A stretch of DNA of 64,000 nucleotides from an uncultured Acetatifactor sp. (GCA_910577185.1 CAJTLR010000011.1:1-64000), one strand, 5' to 3'; positions 27,333 through 37,268 are shown, counted from the stretch's first letter. The notes: generated by a model from the sequence alone, not told the origin. Translations and numbers: made by a program.

Positions 27333-27540
27333 TTCCATGCCACAAATATGGACTTATTATACCATGATTCTGTGCGCATCAGCTCACATGGAATCATGGT
27401 ATTCATGGCCATTCGGCCTCTCCATGCCACAAATATGGACTTATTATACCATAATTCTGTGCGCATCAGCTCACATGGAATCATGGTATCCCATGGCCAT
27501 TCGGCCTCTTCCTTTCCAGAATAAGGTCATTATACCATAT
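27333..27540 (-). repeat. Mosaic hairpin repeat, two 87-bp units plus a partial unit
   Basis: Units at about 27334-27420 and 27421-27508 share TCCATGCCACAAATATGGAC, TTATTATACCAT, the TGTGCGCATCAGCTCACA hairpin and GGCCATTCGGCC. A tail matching the 11-kb family (CCTTTCCAGAATAAGGTC) ends at 27540. ATTATACCA occurs at 27356, 27443 and 27529. The cluster lies directly upstream of the 26777-27304 gene in the same orientation as the other two clusters. Confidence 0.9.
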
Positions 27541-27606
27541 ATTTCCTTATACGTCCAGATGTAAACGAATACAAGCACATAGTGCAGCCGGTAATTCCCA
27601 TACCGT

Positions 27607-30138
27607 TTATGGCTTCCTGTCAATATACGTCACAAACTGATTTCCGTTCTGCTCAAACCACTCCCGGGAATCATTCATTCCCATCCTTTCTATGGTTCCC
27701 TTCCAGGGATCCAGTATGCCAGTATTGTATTCGTTGAACCCCACAAGCAGCACCGCCGAGCCATCTTCCATCATCACCAGTACCGGAATATCCCTGTTCA
27801 CAAAATAGAGAACCGCATCCAGGCTGCAGCCTGTCAGGTCCAGCACTGTGGAATCCGCCAGGTTGTCCTGCAGAATCTGATGGACATTTTCCCCATTATC
27901 CAGTAAATACTGTGTATTCCTGCTGATTCCCTCATAGCCCAGCATCGTGTCAAGGCAAACTGCCAGAGACCCTCTCTCTTCTGTGACTTCAGCCTCCCTG
28001 ATTGCCATAATCTGGTTTTTTGCCATACGGTTGCCTTTCAGCCAGATGCGTTCCCCGCTTTTGTCCACCACAATCCCTGACACATCATAGGCCAGGTTCA
28101 CTGCTGCCGCAGGCGATATATAGATTCCGTCCACACCATAAGGCCCATATACATAATATCTTTCTGTTTCCTGGGAATCCGGCAGATTAAGCCTTCTTCC
28201 CCCCTCATACACCACTTCTTTGGGAATCACAATTTTAATGGATTTCTCGTCAATCACATTTCTCATCTGTATTTCGATATATCGCTGATACCGTTCCGTG
28301 TCTTCCGCCACCACTATATTCTTTCCGGTTTCTGCCTCCAGATTATTGGTAATATGCTCTTCCTGGGCCTCCTGGTAACTTCCCGATTCCAGTCTCCTCA
28401 CCCTTTCCAGCGTAATCTGGTTGTCTGATACGCGGCATTCCGTCACATAGATGTCCTGCTGTGCATATTCCTTCAGCAGTTCCCCGGAGGAATTACAGAT
28501 ACAGATCTTGTACATGGGATAAAAAATCCTGCCGGAGCTCTCCATAAAAATATCCTCTGCCCGCGCCACTCCGTATATGATATCTTCCTGCATAAATCCC
28601 AGAGGACGGATGACTTCCCCCTCTGCCACGGAGATGATTTTCCGTGTATCCGTTTCGAAATTCCGGATTTCCAGGCCCTTGCTATGGTAGATGTCATCCC
28701 CTTCCGGCCACACGGCAATCTTATCGTCTTCCGACACCTGCAGCCCCTCATCCTGGGCAATATCCAGCATCCGGGAATATGTCCTCTGGACAAGGTCAAC
28801 ACCATACACCGCATTGTTCAGCACAAAATACAGCTTCTGTTCCCGGTTCAGATACAATAACTGGTCCAGCTCGGCAGCCAGCACTGCATATGTCTTCTCA
28901 TAAGGAATATACAGAAGTTCTTCTATGGTATTCTGTACGCTGTTGTGGGTATAAAGCTGAATCCCCACCTCTCCCTCATGTCTTCCCCTGTTCATATAGC
29001 CGTAAACGGCAAACTGTACATTACCGCCCTCGTCCACATGCAGGATCCGGATTCCATGCTGATTGTACATGGTCCGCGCATCCCAGTTATCCTTGTCGTA
29101 AAAACTGAAAATGGCTGTCAGTTTGTTTGTGGTCACATTATAGCTGAAAAGCCGGTCTGCCACCTCAAACACCACCACATTTCCATCTTCACTTTCCTGC
29201 ATCTGCACATCCTGGTCCGTAATGCCCAGCAGTATCTTGTCGTTCACATACATCCTTTCGATATCCGGAATCTGTGTCATGGTGCGCTCATAGTCCAGCA
29301 GGTAAATCCTGTCCGTGGTATAACGGACACGGTAATACTCCTCCACCCTGTAATAAGTGGTACCGCTGTCCTCGGAAGTGGACACAATATAGTCAAATAA
29401 CACAGAGGCCGTCTGCGTGGCAATCTCTGTGAGCCTGACAGCCGGTTCTGACACCTGGCTTACTTCCAGGTTTCCCCAGGTAATCTGCCGGAAACTGCTG
29501 TGGATATTTACTTTATGGAACGAAGTATTATCCTCCAGCCTGGAGTTGGTCTCCAGGTATTTTGCCAGTTCCCTGGCCGCCTCCCTGTCATATAGTCTCT
29601 CATGAAAATCCCTGCAGAAATCCATTTTTTCCTGCACATGAAGGTCACTGCTCCAGATGACCCTGGTATAATACGCTGCCTGCCTTTCCCCTTCCAGGTC
29701 CAGTACGATTTTCAGGGAATATTCCGTATCCCTCTCAATCAGATCCTTTAAAGCCAGATTCCCCCTGATTCGTTCCCCCTCTGTCTTAAGCTCCTTCACT
29801 ATTGTATCTTCTATCAGCCTGGAACCATCCGCGCTCCGCACCTCAATGGAAACCCCGTTCACGGTTTCCCCGAAAGTATCTACCACAAATCCGGTGTCAC
29901 GGCTCTCTCCAAGCACGGTGACGGATTCTCTCTGAAATGCAATGTCTGTGTCTGCACAGTACCCGTGAAGCTGATTGTATTCCACTCCCCCCAGTGTCAT
30001 GGTCACCAGCGGAAGGGTGCTGGGCGTCATCTCCATAGTCAGATTATCATGCCCTCTATTCATAAACTTGCTTACCGCTACCAGGGAAAACAGAAAAACA
30101 ATGATAAAAACCGATAATTTTATGACACTTTTTCTCAT
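27607..30138 (-). CDS. Large membrane-anchored protein of unknown function
   Basis: An 843-residue protein with a single N-terminal membrane anchor (VFIIVFLFSLVAVSKF) and the rest presumably outside the cell. Residues about 290-620 contain repeated short beta-rich blocks suggestive of a beta-propeller (for example LLYLNREQKLYFVLNNAVYG). The last 90 residues (CSLDAVLYFVNRDIPVLVMM, then VGFNEYNTGILDPW) look like the second half of a C39-like papain fold, with no obvious catalytic Cys in the expected place. Its start overlaps the methyltransferase stop by ATGA. The function is unknown; fold statements are inference. Confidence 0.7.
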   Translation of the reverse strand: MRKSVIKLSVFIIVFLFSLVAVSKFMNRGHDNLTMEMTPSTLPLVTMTLGGVEYNQLHGYCADTDIAFQRESVTVLGESRDTGFVVDTFGETVNGVSIEVRSADGSRLIEDTIVKELKTEGERIRGNLALKDLIERDTEYSLKIVLDLEGERQAAYYTRVIWSSDLHVQEKMDFCRDFHERLYDREAARELAKYLETNSRLEDNTSFHKVNIHSSFRQITWGNLEVSQVSEPAVRLTEIATQTASVLFDYIVSTSEDSGTTYYRVEEYYRVRYTTDRIYLLDYERTMTQIPDIERMYVNDKILLGITDQDVQMQESEDGNVVVFEVADRLFSYNVTTNKLTAIFSFYDKDNWDARTMYNQHGIRILHVDEGGNVQFAVYGYMNRGRHEGEVGIQLYTHNSVQNTIEELLYIPYEKTYAVLAAELDQLLYLNREQKLYFVLNNAVYGVDLVQRTYSRMLDIAQDEGLQVSEDDKIAVWPEGDDIYHSKGLEIRNFETDTRKIISVAEGEVIRPLGFMQEDIIYGVARAEDIFMESSGRIFYPMYKICICNSSGELLKEYAQQDIYVTECRVSDNQITLERVRRLESGSYQEAQEEHITNNLEAETGKNIVVAEDTERYQRYIEIQMRNVIDEKSIKIVIPKEVVYEGGRRLNLPDSQETERYYVYGPYGVDGIYISPAAAVNLAYDVSGIVVDKSGERIWLKGNRMAKNQIMAIREAEVTEERGSLAVCLDTMLGYEGISRNTQYLLDNGENVHQILQDNLADSTVLDLTGCSLDAVLYFVNRDIPVLVMMEDGSAVLLVGFNEYNTGILDPWKGTIERMGMNDSREWFEQNGNQFVTYIDRKP

Positions 30139-31295
30139 AAAAGCTCCTTCAGAGTGGGATTTACATGCAGAAATTCCATCAGCCGGTCAGCCCGGAATTC
30201 CTTTTCTCCCTCAGGCACACCGGATTTCGGCCGCATTCCCTTCGTCTTTACCGCCCGGATCATCAGGTTCTTCGGAGTGTGTTCCATATCGATAAATTCC
30301 AGTATCTGCGTGTCATACCCGCTTTTCTCCAGCAGGTCTGCCCGCAGGGCATCCGTGATCAGGGCCGCCATGCGCTCCCTGATCACACCATACTTCAGCA
30401 CCGGCTGCAGCAGTTCACACTGCATCTGGCTGTTCAGCTCGTGCTGACAGCAGGGAACCGCCATAATCACACCGGCCCCCCATTTAACGGCTTTCTCAAG
30501 GGCATAGTCCGTGGCCTTGTCGCAGGCGTGCAGGGATACCACCATGTCCACCTGATCCGTCCCCCAAAAACTGCTGATATCCCCCTCCTGGAATTCCAGT
30601 CCTGTATATCCCAGTTTTTCTGCCAGTTCACTGCAGCGCCTGATCACGTCTGCTTTCAGATCCAGCCCCGTCACCTGAATCTCCCTGCCCTGGAGCTGAT
30701 GCAGATAATAATACATTGCAAATGTCAAATAAGACTTTCCGCAGCCAAAATCCACGATGCGGATCCGGCGGTGCGCAGGAAGCTTATCCAGAATATCCCT
30801 TATAAACTCCAGGTAGCGGTTTATCTGGCGGAATTTGTCATATTTCGACTTTACTACTTTTCCATCCCTTGTCTGGACACCCAGTTCCACCAGAAAGTCC
30901 ACCGGCTGCCCCTCCTGCAGTATATACTGTTTCGGGCGGTTATGGGACAAGCCGGCAGATTTTCTTTCCGGTATATCCGCATCCGGACGGCGTCTGCGCT
31001 TTATGGAGATCTTTCCTTTTTTGCTCACCAGAACTGTAACTTCCCAGACGCCGTTTCCCATCTGCGCCTGCCGGAAACATCCCGCCATATGGTCCAGCAT
31101 CTGCTCTTTCGGATAATTGGAGTGAAAAACCTTGGTCTCCCGGTAAAGAGTCTCCTGAAAATAAAGTTCTCCCCGCAGCATCACCGGCCGGATTTTCACT
31201 TTTGTACCTCTGGAGGCATCTCTTGTATTGCTCAGTATTATCTGTATTAAATCCTGATCCAGCATCTGCTGGAAAAGTTCCCTAAGTTCATCCAT
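30135..31295 (-). CDS. SAM-dependent methyltransferase
   Basis: A 386-residue class I methyltransferase. The SAM-binding loop is IVDFGCGKSYLTFAMYYYLH at about residues 183-202, followed by TGLDLKADVI and the catalytic-region motif VVSLHACDKATDYALEKA and VPCCQHELN. This pattern matches the Methyltransf_32 group, often thought to modify RNA or protein, but the substrate is not established. The N-terminal 150 residues form a separate basic domain. It overlaps the large anchored protein gene by four bases. The ribosome-binding site is weak. Confidence 0.82.
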   Translation of the reverse strand: MDELRELFQQMLDQDLIQIILSNTRDASRGTKVKIRPVMLRGELYFQETLYRETKVFHSNYPKEQMLDHMAGCFRQAQMGNGVWEVTVLVSKKGKISIKRRRRPDADIPERKSAGLSHNRPKQYILQEGQPVDFLVELGVQTRDGKVVKSKYDKFRQINRYLEFIRDILDKLPAHRRIRIVDFGCGKSYLTFAMYYYLHQLQGREIQVTGLDLKADVIRRCSELAEKLGYTGLEFQEGDISSFWGTDQVDMVVSLHACDKATDYALEKAVKWGAGVIMAVPCCQHELNSQMQCELLQPVLKYGVIRERMAALITDALRADLLEKSGYDTQILEFIDMEHTPKNLMIRAVKTKGMRPKSGVPEGEKEFRADRLMEFLHVNPTLKELL

Positions 31296-31358
31296 ATCTG
31301 TCTCTGATTATTTCCCAAAATAATTTATTGTTACACCTCAGGGCACACTTCCTGTCAT

Positions 31359-31766
31359 TTACTGCCAGGGACGGAAGCTTCCCCTGCAGCCTCCATGACG
31401 GCGCTTGTATACTTCATTGCATAAAAGTACCTGAATCATGTCCTCCCCGGGTGTGTTCTCTTCCTCTTTTTCCAAAATTCTGCAGATTGACCTGGCCAGC
31501 GACAGCAGGCTGTATCTGTCCGGATACTCATCATAGATCATGCTGCCCTCGTAATCTGCCTTGTCCAGAATATCGGCTACCCTTCTCTGATAGCGTTTTA
31601 CATCATTGGGATACATCTGCTGCAAATACTCCAGATCCTGCAGCAGTTCCTGCTCCCCTCCCGGGCTGTAATAACCGGGATAAGCCATATAAAAAGGAAG
31701 GGGCCCGTTCCAGCCCCTTACCTTGTTTTCCGACAGCGGCTGCAACAGCTTTGAATGAAATTCCAT
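31359..31766 (-). CDS. Conserved-looking hypothetical protein, 135 residues
   Basis: A soluble helical protein without a signal peptide. Notable stretches are GPLPFYMAYPGYY and YPNDVKRYQRRVADILDKAD, and it ends in a short Cys/Arg-rich tail (YKRRHGGCRGSFRPW). I do not recognise a named family. It lies between the ATP synthase operon and the methyltransferase gene, both on the same strand, with no strong terminator seen on either side. The composition is clearly protein-like. Confidence 0.65.
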   Translation of the reverse strand: MEFHSKLLQPLSENKVRGWNGPLPFYMAYPGYYSPGGEQELLQDLEYLQQMYPNDVKRYQRRVADILDKADYEGSMIYDEYPDRYSLLSLARSICRILEKEEENTPGEDMIQVLLCNEVYKRRHGGCRGSFRPWQ

Positions 31767-31844
31767 ACGCTTTCCTCTTTGTTTTTTAACAGCATATGCG
31801 TGTTTTCATCCAATTGTTACCAGCCGCCGCCGGAATTCCAAATC

Positions 31845-32249
31845 CTATTTCAATACTTCTATACGTGCCAGTGCCCTCTGCAATGCAGTTTCAGCCTTGG
31901 CAATATCCGTGTTGGGAGACTTCCCGCTCAAACGCTTCTCGGCCCGCTCCTTCGCAGATTTTGCACGGTCTCCATCGATCTCCCCGGGCCATTCAATTGT
32001 TTCAGCCAGAATCGTCACACCTTCAGGCAAAATCTCCGCAAATCCGGAATGCAGTGCCGCCTTTTTTTCTCCTTCCGGCTCACTGATGGACAAGATACCC
32101 GGTTTTACGATTACTGTCATGGGGATATGTCCCGGCAGTATACCGATCTCGCCTTCGGTGGTATTGAATTCCACCATATCCACCCGGTTTTCGTAAAAAA
32201 CCCTGTCCGGCGTAATGATGCGCAGAAGAAAGTCGTTTTTATCTGCCAT
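31845..32249 (-). CDS. atpC: F-type ATP synthase epsilon subunit
   Basis: A 134-residue subunit of the central stalk that couples rotation to catalysis and inhibits ATP hydrolysis. The N-terminal beta-barrel has FLLRIITPDRVFYE, GEIGILPGHIPMTVIV and LHSGFAEILPEGVTILAE, followed by a C-terminal helical hairpin (KERAEKRLSG, then KAETALQRALARIEV). It is the last gene of the atp operon, 18 bp after atpD. Confidence 0.95.
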   Translation of the reverse strand: MADKNDFLLRIITPDRVFYENRVDMVEFNTTEGEIGILPGHIPMTVIVKPGILSISEPEGEKKAALHSGFAEILPEGVTILAETIEWPGEIDGDRAKSAKERAEKRLSGKSPNTDIAKAETALQRALARIEVLK

Positions 32250-32267
32250 ATTTTCCCTCCATCTGCA

Positions 32268-33656
32268 TTAAACCCGGGCTAATACATCATCAATGCTGCC
32301 TGCATTCAGGAAATAGCTTTCAGGGATATCGTCATGTTTGCCTTCCAGAATCTCTCTGAACCCTCGAATGGTTTCATTGATAGGAACATATTTTCCTTCC
32401 AGACCGGTAAACTGCCCTGCCACGAAGAAAGGCTGGGACAGGAATCTCTGAACCTTACGGGCCCGGGACACTACAAGCTTATCCTCCTCTGAAAGTTCGT
32501 CCATACCCAGAATGGCAATAATATCCTGCAGTTCCTTATAGCGCTGCAGAATCTCCTGCACGCCGCGGGCCGTCTGGTAATGCTCCTCTCCCACGATCCT
32601 GGGATCCAGAATACGGGATGAGGACTCCAGCGGATCCACTGCCGGATAAATACCAAGCTCCACAATGGCACGGGACAATGTGGTAGTAGCGTCCAAATGC
32701 GCAAAAGTAGTAGCCGGCGCCGGGTCTGTCAGGTCATCCGCAGGCACATAGACTGCCTGAACGGAAGTGATGGAACCGCTCTTTGTGGATGTAATTCTCT
32801 CCTGAAGGGCGCCCATCTCCGTCTGGAGCGTGGGCTGGTACCCCACCGCGGAGGGCATACGTCCCAGCAGCGCGGAAACTTCGCTTCCTGCCTGGGTAAA
32901 ACGGAAAATGTTATCAATAAACAGCAGCACATCCTTGCCGCCCTTGTCACGGAAATACTCTGCCATGGTCAGTCCGGTAAGGCCCACACGCATTCTGGCT
33001 CCGGGCGGCTCGTTCATCTGACCGAATACCATGGTAGTCTTGTCAATAACACCGGACTCCATCATTTCATGGTAAAGGTCATTACCCTCACGGGTACGCT
33101 CTCCTACACCTGTGAACACGGAATATCCGCTGTGCTCCGTGGCAATATTACGGATCAGCTCCTGAATCAGCACCGTCTTTCCCACGCCGGCGCCGCCGAA
33201 CAGACCGATCTTTCCGCCTTTCTGGTACGGACAAAGCAGATCAACCACCTTGATTCCGGTCTCCAGCAGTTCCTTTTCCGTAGCCTGCTCTTCGAATTTC
33301 GGCGCAGGTCTGTGAATCGGCTCATAAGATACTCCCTCAGGAGCCGGTTTATTGTCAATCGGCTGACCCAAAACATTGAAGATACGCCCCAAAGTCTTCT
33401 CACCTACCGGAACGGAAATGGGGGCGCCGGTTGCAATCGCATCCATACCCCTGACCAGACCATCGGTACTTCCCATGGCGATACACCTGACGGTGTCGTC
33501 ACCCAGGTGCTGGGAAACCTCCACCGACAGCTCACTGCCCTCTCCGGTAGGAATGCGAATTGCTTCGTTAATCTCAGGCAGATTACCCTCATCAAAGCGG
33601 ATATCCAGCACCGCACCGATGACCTGGGTAACCTTGCCTCTGTTTTCTCCTGCCAT
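32268..33656 (-). CDS. atpD: F-type ATP synthase beta subunit
   Basis: The catalytic F1 subunit, 462 residues. Walker A is GGAGVGKTVLIQEL near residues 155-168; GERTREGNDLYHEM and LLFIDNIFRFTQAGSEVSA are the expected catalytic blocks; DELSEED occurs intact near 390. Length is normal. The gene lies between atpG and atpC on the minus strand. Confidence 0.98.
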   Translation of the reverse strand: MAGENRGKVTQVIGAVLDIRFDEGNLPEINEAIRIPTGEGSELSVEVSQHLGDDTVRCIAMGSTDGLVRGMDAIATGAPISVPVGEKTLGRIFNVLGQPIDNKPAPEGVSYEPIHRPAPKFEEQATEKELLETGIKVVDLLCPYQKGGKIGLFGGAGVGKTVLIQELIRNIATEHSGYSVFTGVGERTREGNDLYHEMMESGVIDKTTMVFGQMNEPPGARMRVGLTGLTMAEYFRDKGGKDVLLFIDNIFRFTQAGSEVSALLGRMPSAVGYQPTLQTEMGALQERITSTKSGSITSVQAVYVPADDLTDPAPATTFAHLDATTTLSRAIVELGIYPAVDPLESSSRILDPRIVGEEHYQTARGVQEILQRYKELQDIIAILGMDELSEEDKLVVSRARKVQRFLSQPFFVAGQFTGLEGKYVPINETIRGFREILEGKHDDIPESYFLNAGSIDDVLARV

Positions 33657-33727
33657 TTCTACCTCTTTCCTCCCGCTCGCGCGGGTTCTTTTCGTTAAAA
33701 CCTTTCAATCAAAAAAACTTCCGATTT

Positions 33728-34591
33728 TTATCCCAGGGCCTCCGCACCGGCTATAATCTCCGTCAGCTCCTGTGTGATGGAACCCTGGCGGGCCCTGTTG
33801 TATTTCAGCGTCAGATCGCTTATGATTTCTTCCGCGTTGCTGGTGGCATTGTCCATGGCCTGCATACGCGCACCGTTCTCGCTGGCAACAGACTCCCTCA
33901 ACGCGCCGTAAATAAGACTGGTGACGTATTTGGGAATGAGCATATCCAGCGCCTCCGAATCTTCCGGCTCAAAATTCATAATGGCGGAAGTTTCCCTGTC
34001 GTCAAAATCCTCTTCGCCGGAAGTCTCCACCGGAAGCAGGCGCAGAAGCGTGGGAATATGGCTCACCGTATTTTTGAAACCGGTATACGCCAGATAGATC
34101 TCCCCTATTTCGCCCTCCGCAAAGGATGCCAGCAACCGGCTGCACAATGCGGCCGCGTCCTTATACATGGGACTCTCCACAATTTCACTGTCGCATTCCA
34201 TCACATGGTAGCCGTTCCGCAAAAAAGCTTCCCGTCCCTTGGTACCCAGGCAGTAGAGTTCCAGATCTTCTTTTCTCCACCCCTGGTGCCTGGTCACAAG
34301 CTTAATTACATTGGAGTTATAGCCGCCTGCCAGTCCTCTGTTTCCAGTTATCACAATCACGGCTTTCTTTGCGGAAGCACCGGAAGTCAGATATTTGTGG
34401 TCAATATGCCCAACGCGCTGCAGAATATTGTTCACCGTCTCATACATACAGGTAAAATATCCCTTGGAGCGTTCCGCGCTTGCCCTGGCGCGCTGCAGCT
34501 TTACGGTTGACACCAGCTTCATGGCCTTGGTAATCTGCTGGGTTCCCTGAATACTGCCTTTGCGCCGCTTTATATCACGCATTGATGCCAT
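33728..34591 (-). CDS. atpG: F-type ATP synthase gamma subunit
   Basis: The 287-residue rotor shaft of F1. The N-terminal helix (MRDIKRRKGSIQGTQQITKA) and the C-terminal helix (ARMQAMDNATSNAEEII, then YNRARQGSITQELTEI) form the coiled coil that rotates inside the alpha-beta ring. The central Rossmann-like domain has VIVITGNRGLAGGYNSNV. It sits between atpA and atpD. Confidence 0.97.
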   Translation of the reverse strand: MASMRDIKRRKGSIQGTQQITKAMKLVSTVKLQRARASAERSKGYFTCMYETVNNILQRVGHIDHKYLTSGASAKKAVIVITGNRGLAGGYNSNVIKLVTRHQGWRKEDLELYCLGTKGREAFLRNGYHVMECDSEIVESPMYKDAAALCSRLLASFAEGEIGEIYLAYTGFKNTVSHIPTLLRLLPVETSGEEDFDDRETSAIMNFEPEDSEALDMLIPKYVTSLIYGALRESVASENGARMQAMDNATSNAEEIISDLTLKYNRARQGSITQELTEIIAGAEALG

Positions 34592-34607
34592 ATTCTATAT
34601 CCTCTTT

Positions 34608-36113
34608 CTATCTAAACTGCTTCTTAAATTCCTCGATGGCCTTCTTCAGCATCTCTTCGGTCTCATCGGAAATCACCTTTTCAGCCGCAATATTTCCCGG
34701 CACCTCAGGATACTTTGTATCCAGGAACTCAAAAAACTCTTTCTCAAACCGGGTCACTTCCTCAGCCGGAATATCCAGCAGGTATTTACGCGTCACCGCA
34801 TAAATGATAATAACCTGATATTGTACGGGCATGGGCGCGTACTGGGGCTGCTTCAGGACTTCCCTGATGCGCTCACCCTGTGCCAGCTTCTCCTTGGTAT
34901 CTTCGTCCAGCTCGGAACCGAACTGTGCAAAGCTTGCCAGCTCACGAAACTGTGCCAGCTCCGTACGGATAGGCGCCGCAATCTTTTTCATGGCCTTGAT
35001 CTGCGCTGCGCCTCCCACTCGGGACACGGAGAGACCTGCGTTGATAGCCGGACGGAAGCCGGAATTGAACATTTCCGTCTCCAGATAGATCTGGCCATCC
35101 GTGATAGAGATTACATTGGTGGGAATGTAAGCAGACACGTCCCCGGCCTGGGTCTCTATAATGGGAAGGGCGGTCAGGGATCCTCCGCCGTACTCGTCAC
35201 TCATCCTGGCAGCACGCTCCAGCAGTCTGGAGTGCAGATAGAATACATCGCCGGGATAAGCCTCACGGCCGGGCGGACGACGGAGCAGCAGGGAGAGTGT
35301 ACGGTATGCCGTTGCATGCTTACTCAGATCATCATACACTACCAGTACGTCTTCCCCGTTTTCCATCCACTCCTCACCGATGGCACATCCGGAATAAGGA
35401 GCAATGTACTGCAGGGGAGCCAGGTCGCTGGCCGTGGATACCACTACCGTGGTATACGCCATGGCGCCATACTCCTCCAGAGTCTTTACAATGTTCGCAA
35501 TCGTGGAAGCCTTCTGGCCGATTGCAACATAAATACATTTTACATTCTGTCCTTTTTGATTGATTATGGTATCGATGGCAATGGCAGTTTTACCTGTCTG
35601 ACGGTCACCGATAATCAGCTCACGCTGTCCCCTTCCCACAGGAATCATGGCATCGATAGCCTTGATACCGGTCTGAAGAGGTGTGTCAACACTCTTTCTT
35701 GTGATAACGCCGCTTGCCACCCGCTCAATCTTGCGATACTTTGTGGTCTGTACCGGGCCCTTGCCATCAATGGGCTGCCCCAGCGCATTGACCACACGTC
35801 CAGTCATGGCATCACCTACCGGAACCTCAACCACCCGGCCGGTAGTCCTGACTGTATCACCTTCATTGATGTTCCTGGCGCTTCCCAGCAAAACCACACC
35901 CACGTTATCTTCTTCCAGATTCAATACCATGCCGTAAACTTCACCGGGAAATTCCAGCAGCTCACCCTGCATGGCATTTTCCAGTCCATGGACACGGGCA
36001 ATACCATCCGCAACCTGGATTACCGTACCCACGTCGGATACATCCAGGGTGGATGCATATCTCTTGATCTGATCCTTGATAACAGAACTAATTTCTTCTG
36101 GTCTTAAATTCAT
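34608..36113 (-). CDS. atpA: F-type ATP synthase alpha subunit
   Basis: The 501-residue non-catalytic F1 subunit. It has the nucleotide-binding loop GDRQTGKTAIAIDTI near residues 168-182, DDLSKHATAYRTLSLLLRRP, and the PAINAGLSVSRVGGAAQIKA signature near 365. It follows atpH by 28 bp and precedes atpG by 16 bp. Confidence 0.98.
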   Translation of the reverse strand: MNLRPEEISSVIKDQIKRYASTLDVSDVGTVIQVADGIARVHGLENAMQGELLEFPGEVYGMVLNLEEDNVGVVLLGSARNINEGDTVRTTGRVVEVPVGDAMTGRVVNALGQPIDGKGPVQTTKYRKIERVASGVITRKSVDTPLQTGIKAIDAMIPVGRGQRELIIGDRQTGKTAIAIDTIINQKGQNVKCIYVAIGQKASTIANIVKTLEEYGAMAYTTVVVSTASDLAPLQYIAPYSGCAIGEEWMENGEDVLVVYDDLSKHATAYRTLSLLLRRPPGREAYPGDVFYLHSRLLERAARMSDEYGGGSLTALPIIETQAGDVSAYIPTNVISITDGQIYLETEMFNSGFRPAINAGLSVSRVGGAAQIKAMKKIAAPIRTELAQFRELASFAQFGSELDEDTKEKLAQGERIREVLKQPQYAPMPVQYQVIIIYAVTRKYLLDIPAEEVTRFEKEFFEFLDTKYPEVPGNIAAEKVISDETEEMLKKAIEEFKKQFR

Positions 36114-36141
36114 GGATCTGTCGCACCTTTCTTCCAGTCGG

Positions 36142-36696
36142 TCATCCCAGCTGGATTTGTAATAATTGTTTTGTCAGTCCGTTCAGCTTTGTGCGGACAC
36201 TGCTGTCCACAACTCTGTCGTTAATGCGGATGATCATTCCGCCTATGATAGAGGTATCCACCTCAAAATGCATTTCCATTTTTTCATATCCGCTGGTTCC
36301 CAGCAGTTTTGCTTCCACAGCCTTCTTCTGGCCTGCGTTCAGCTCCACCGCGGTAGTCACATATGCCATGCCGGTTTTCTGCTGTTCTTTTACCCTTTCG
36401 GTATAGTATGCAAAAATAGCCGGTAAATCCCTGTAACGTTCCTTGGATACCACGACCTCAAGCAAACCTGCCAGTTCATCGCTGACCCGTCCTTTAAAGA
36501 CATTCTCCACCACCTGGATTTTGTCCTGCTTGGGGACTCCGGGATGCTTCATCAGCTCGTCAAACTGGGGATTTTCCCTAAGTATCTCATTGACACAGCG
36601 GATTTCTTCCATCAGTTCACCGGCCCTGGCCGCGCCTGACTCCATGGCAACCTCATACAGGGCCTCACCGTATGTCTTGGATACTAATTTAGCCAT
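36142..36696 (-). CDS. atpH: F-type ATP synthase delta subunit
   Basis: The 184-residue peripheral stalk subunit joining F1 to the b subunits. It begins MAKLVSKTYGEALYEVA, as expected, and ends with the conserved IIRINDRVVDSSVRTKLNGL. Its start overlaps the atpF stop by 13 bp. Confidence 0.95.
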   Translation of the reverse strand: MAKLVSKTYGEALYEVAMESGAARAGELMEEIRCVNEILRENPQFDELMKHPGVPKQDKIQVVENVFKGRVSDELAGLLEVVVSKERYRDLPAIFAYYTERVKEQQKTGMAYVTTAVELNAGQKKAVEAKLLGTSGYEKMEMHFEVDTSIIGGMIIRINDRVVDSSVRTKLNGLTKQLLQIQLG

Positions 36697-37226
36697 GTCT
36701 TATCACCTATTTCCTTCAAGGTCTCGTCAATCAGCTGATTCTGCATGCTGGTGTCAACGGATGCGGACACAATCTTGCCTGCCATAAGGGATGCGACAAC
36801 AATGATCTCTCTCTTTACATCATCGGACATCTTCTGCTTTTCCAGTTCAGCCTCCACGCGGGCACGCTCCAGAATACGCGCTGCCTCTTCCCTGGCCTGG
36901 GCAACAATCTGGTTTTCGCTGATCAGTGCCTTCCTGCGGGCTTCGCTCAGAATTCCCTCTGCCTCTTTGTCGGCTCCCTGCAGTTTCAACTCGTATTCCT
37001 TTTTTAAATTCTGGGCATTTTCCATGGCATGCTTTGCCGTATCCAGTTCGGTCCGGATTTTGTCCTTACGGCTGTTCAGCATCTTCCTTGCAGGATTAAA
37101 CAGAAAATAACTCAAAATAAGGAACAGGAAAAAGATGGCAATAATCATCAAAAGGGAATCAGCCAGCAGCTGCCAGTCCAGATCGAACAGTCTCGACATG
37201 GTTGCACCCTCTGTTAAAAGTATCAT
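36684..37226 (-). CDS. atpF: F-type ATP synthase b subunit
   Basis: A 180-residue stator subunit with one membrane helix (about residues 21-44, SLLMIIAIFFLFLILSYFLF) and a long, charged helical region to the C-terminus. The ATG at 37226 follows a GGAGG site; an in-frame ATG nine codons later is an alternative. The gene overlaps atpH and follows atpE. Confidence 0.95.
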   Translation of the reverse strand: MILLTEGATMSRLFDLDWQLLADSLLMIIAIFFLFLILSYFLFNPARKMLNSRKDKIRTELDTAKHAMENAQNLKKEYELKLQGADKEAEGILSEARRKALISENQIVAQAREEAARILERARVEAELEKQKMSDDVKREIIVVASLMAGKIVSASVDTSMQNQLIDETLKEIGDKTWLN

Positions 37227-37268
37227 GCTTAATCCTCCTTTCTGCCTCCTGAATATACACGCTTGATA

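Noticed and set aside
34560..36107. A 515-codon frame antisense to atpA
   Set aside because: A shadow of a highly conserved gene; the translation is low-complexity and His/Gly-rich with no family match.
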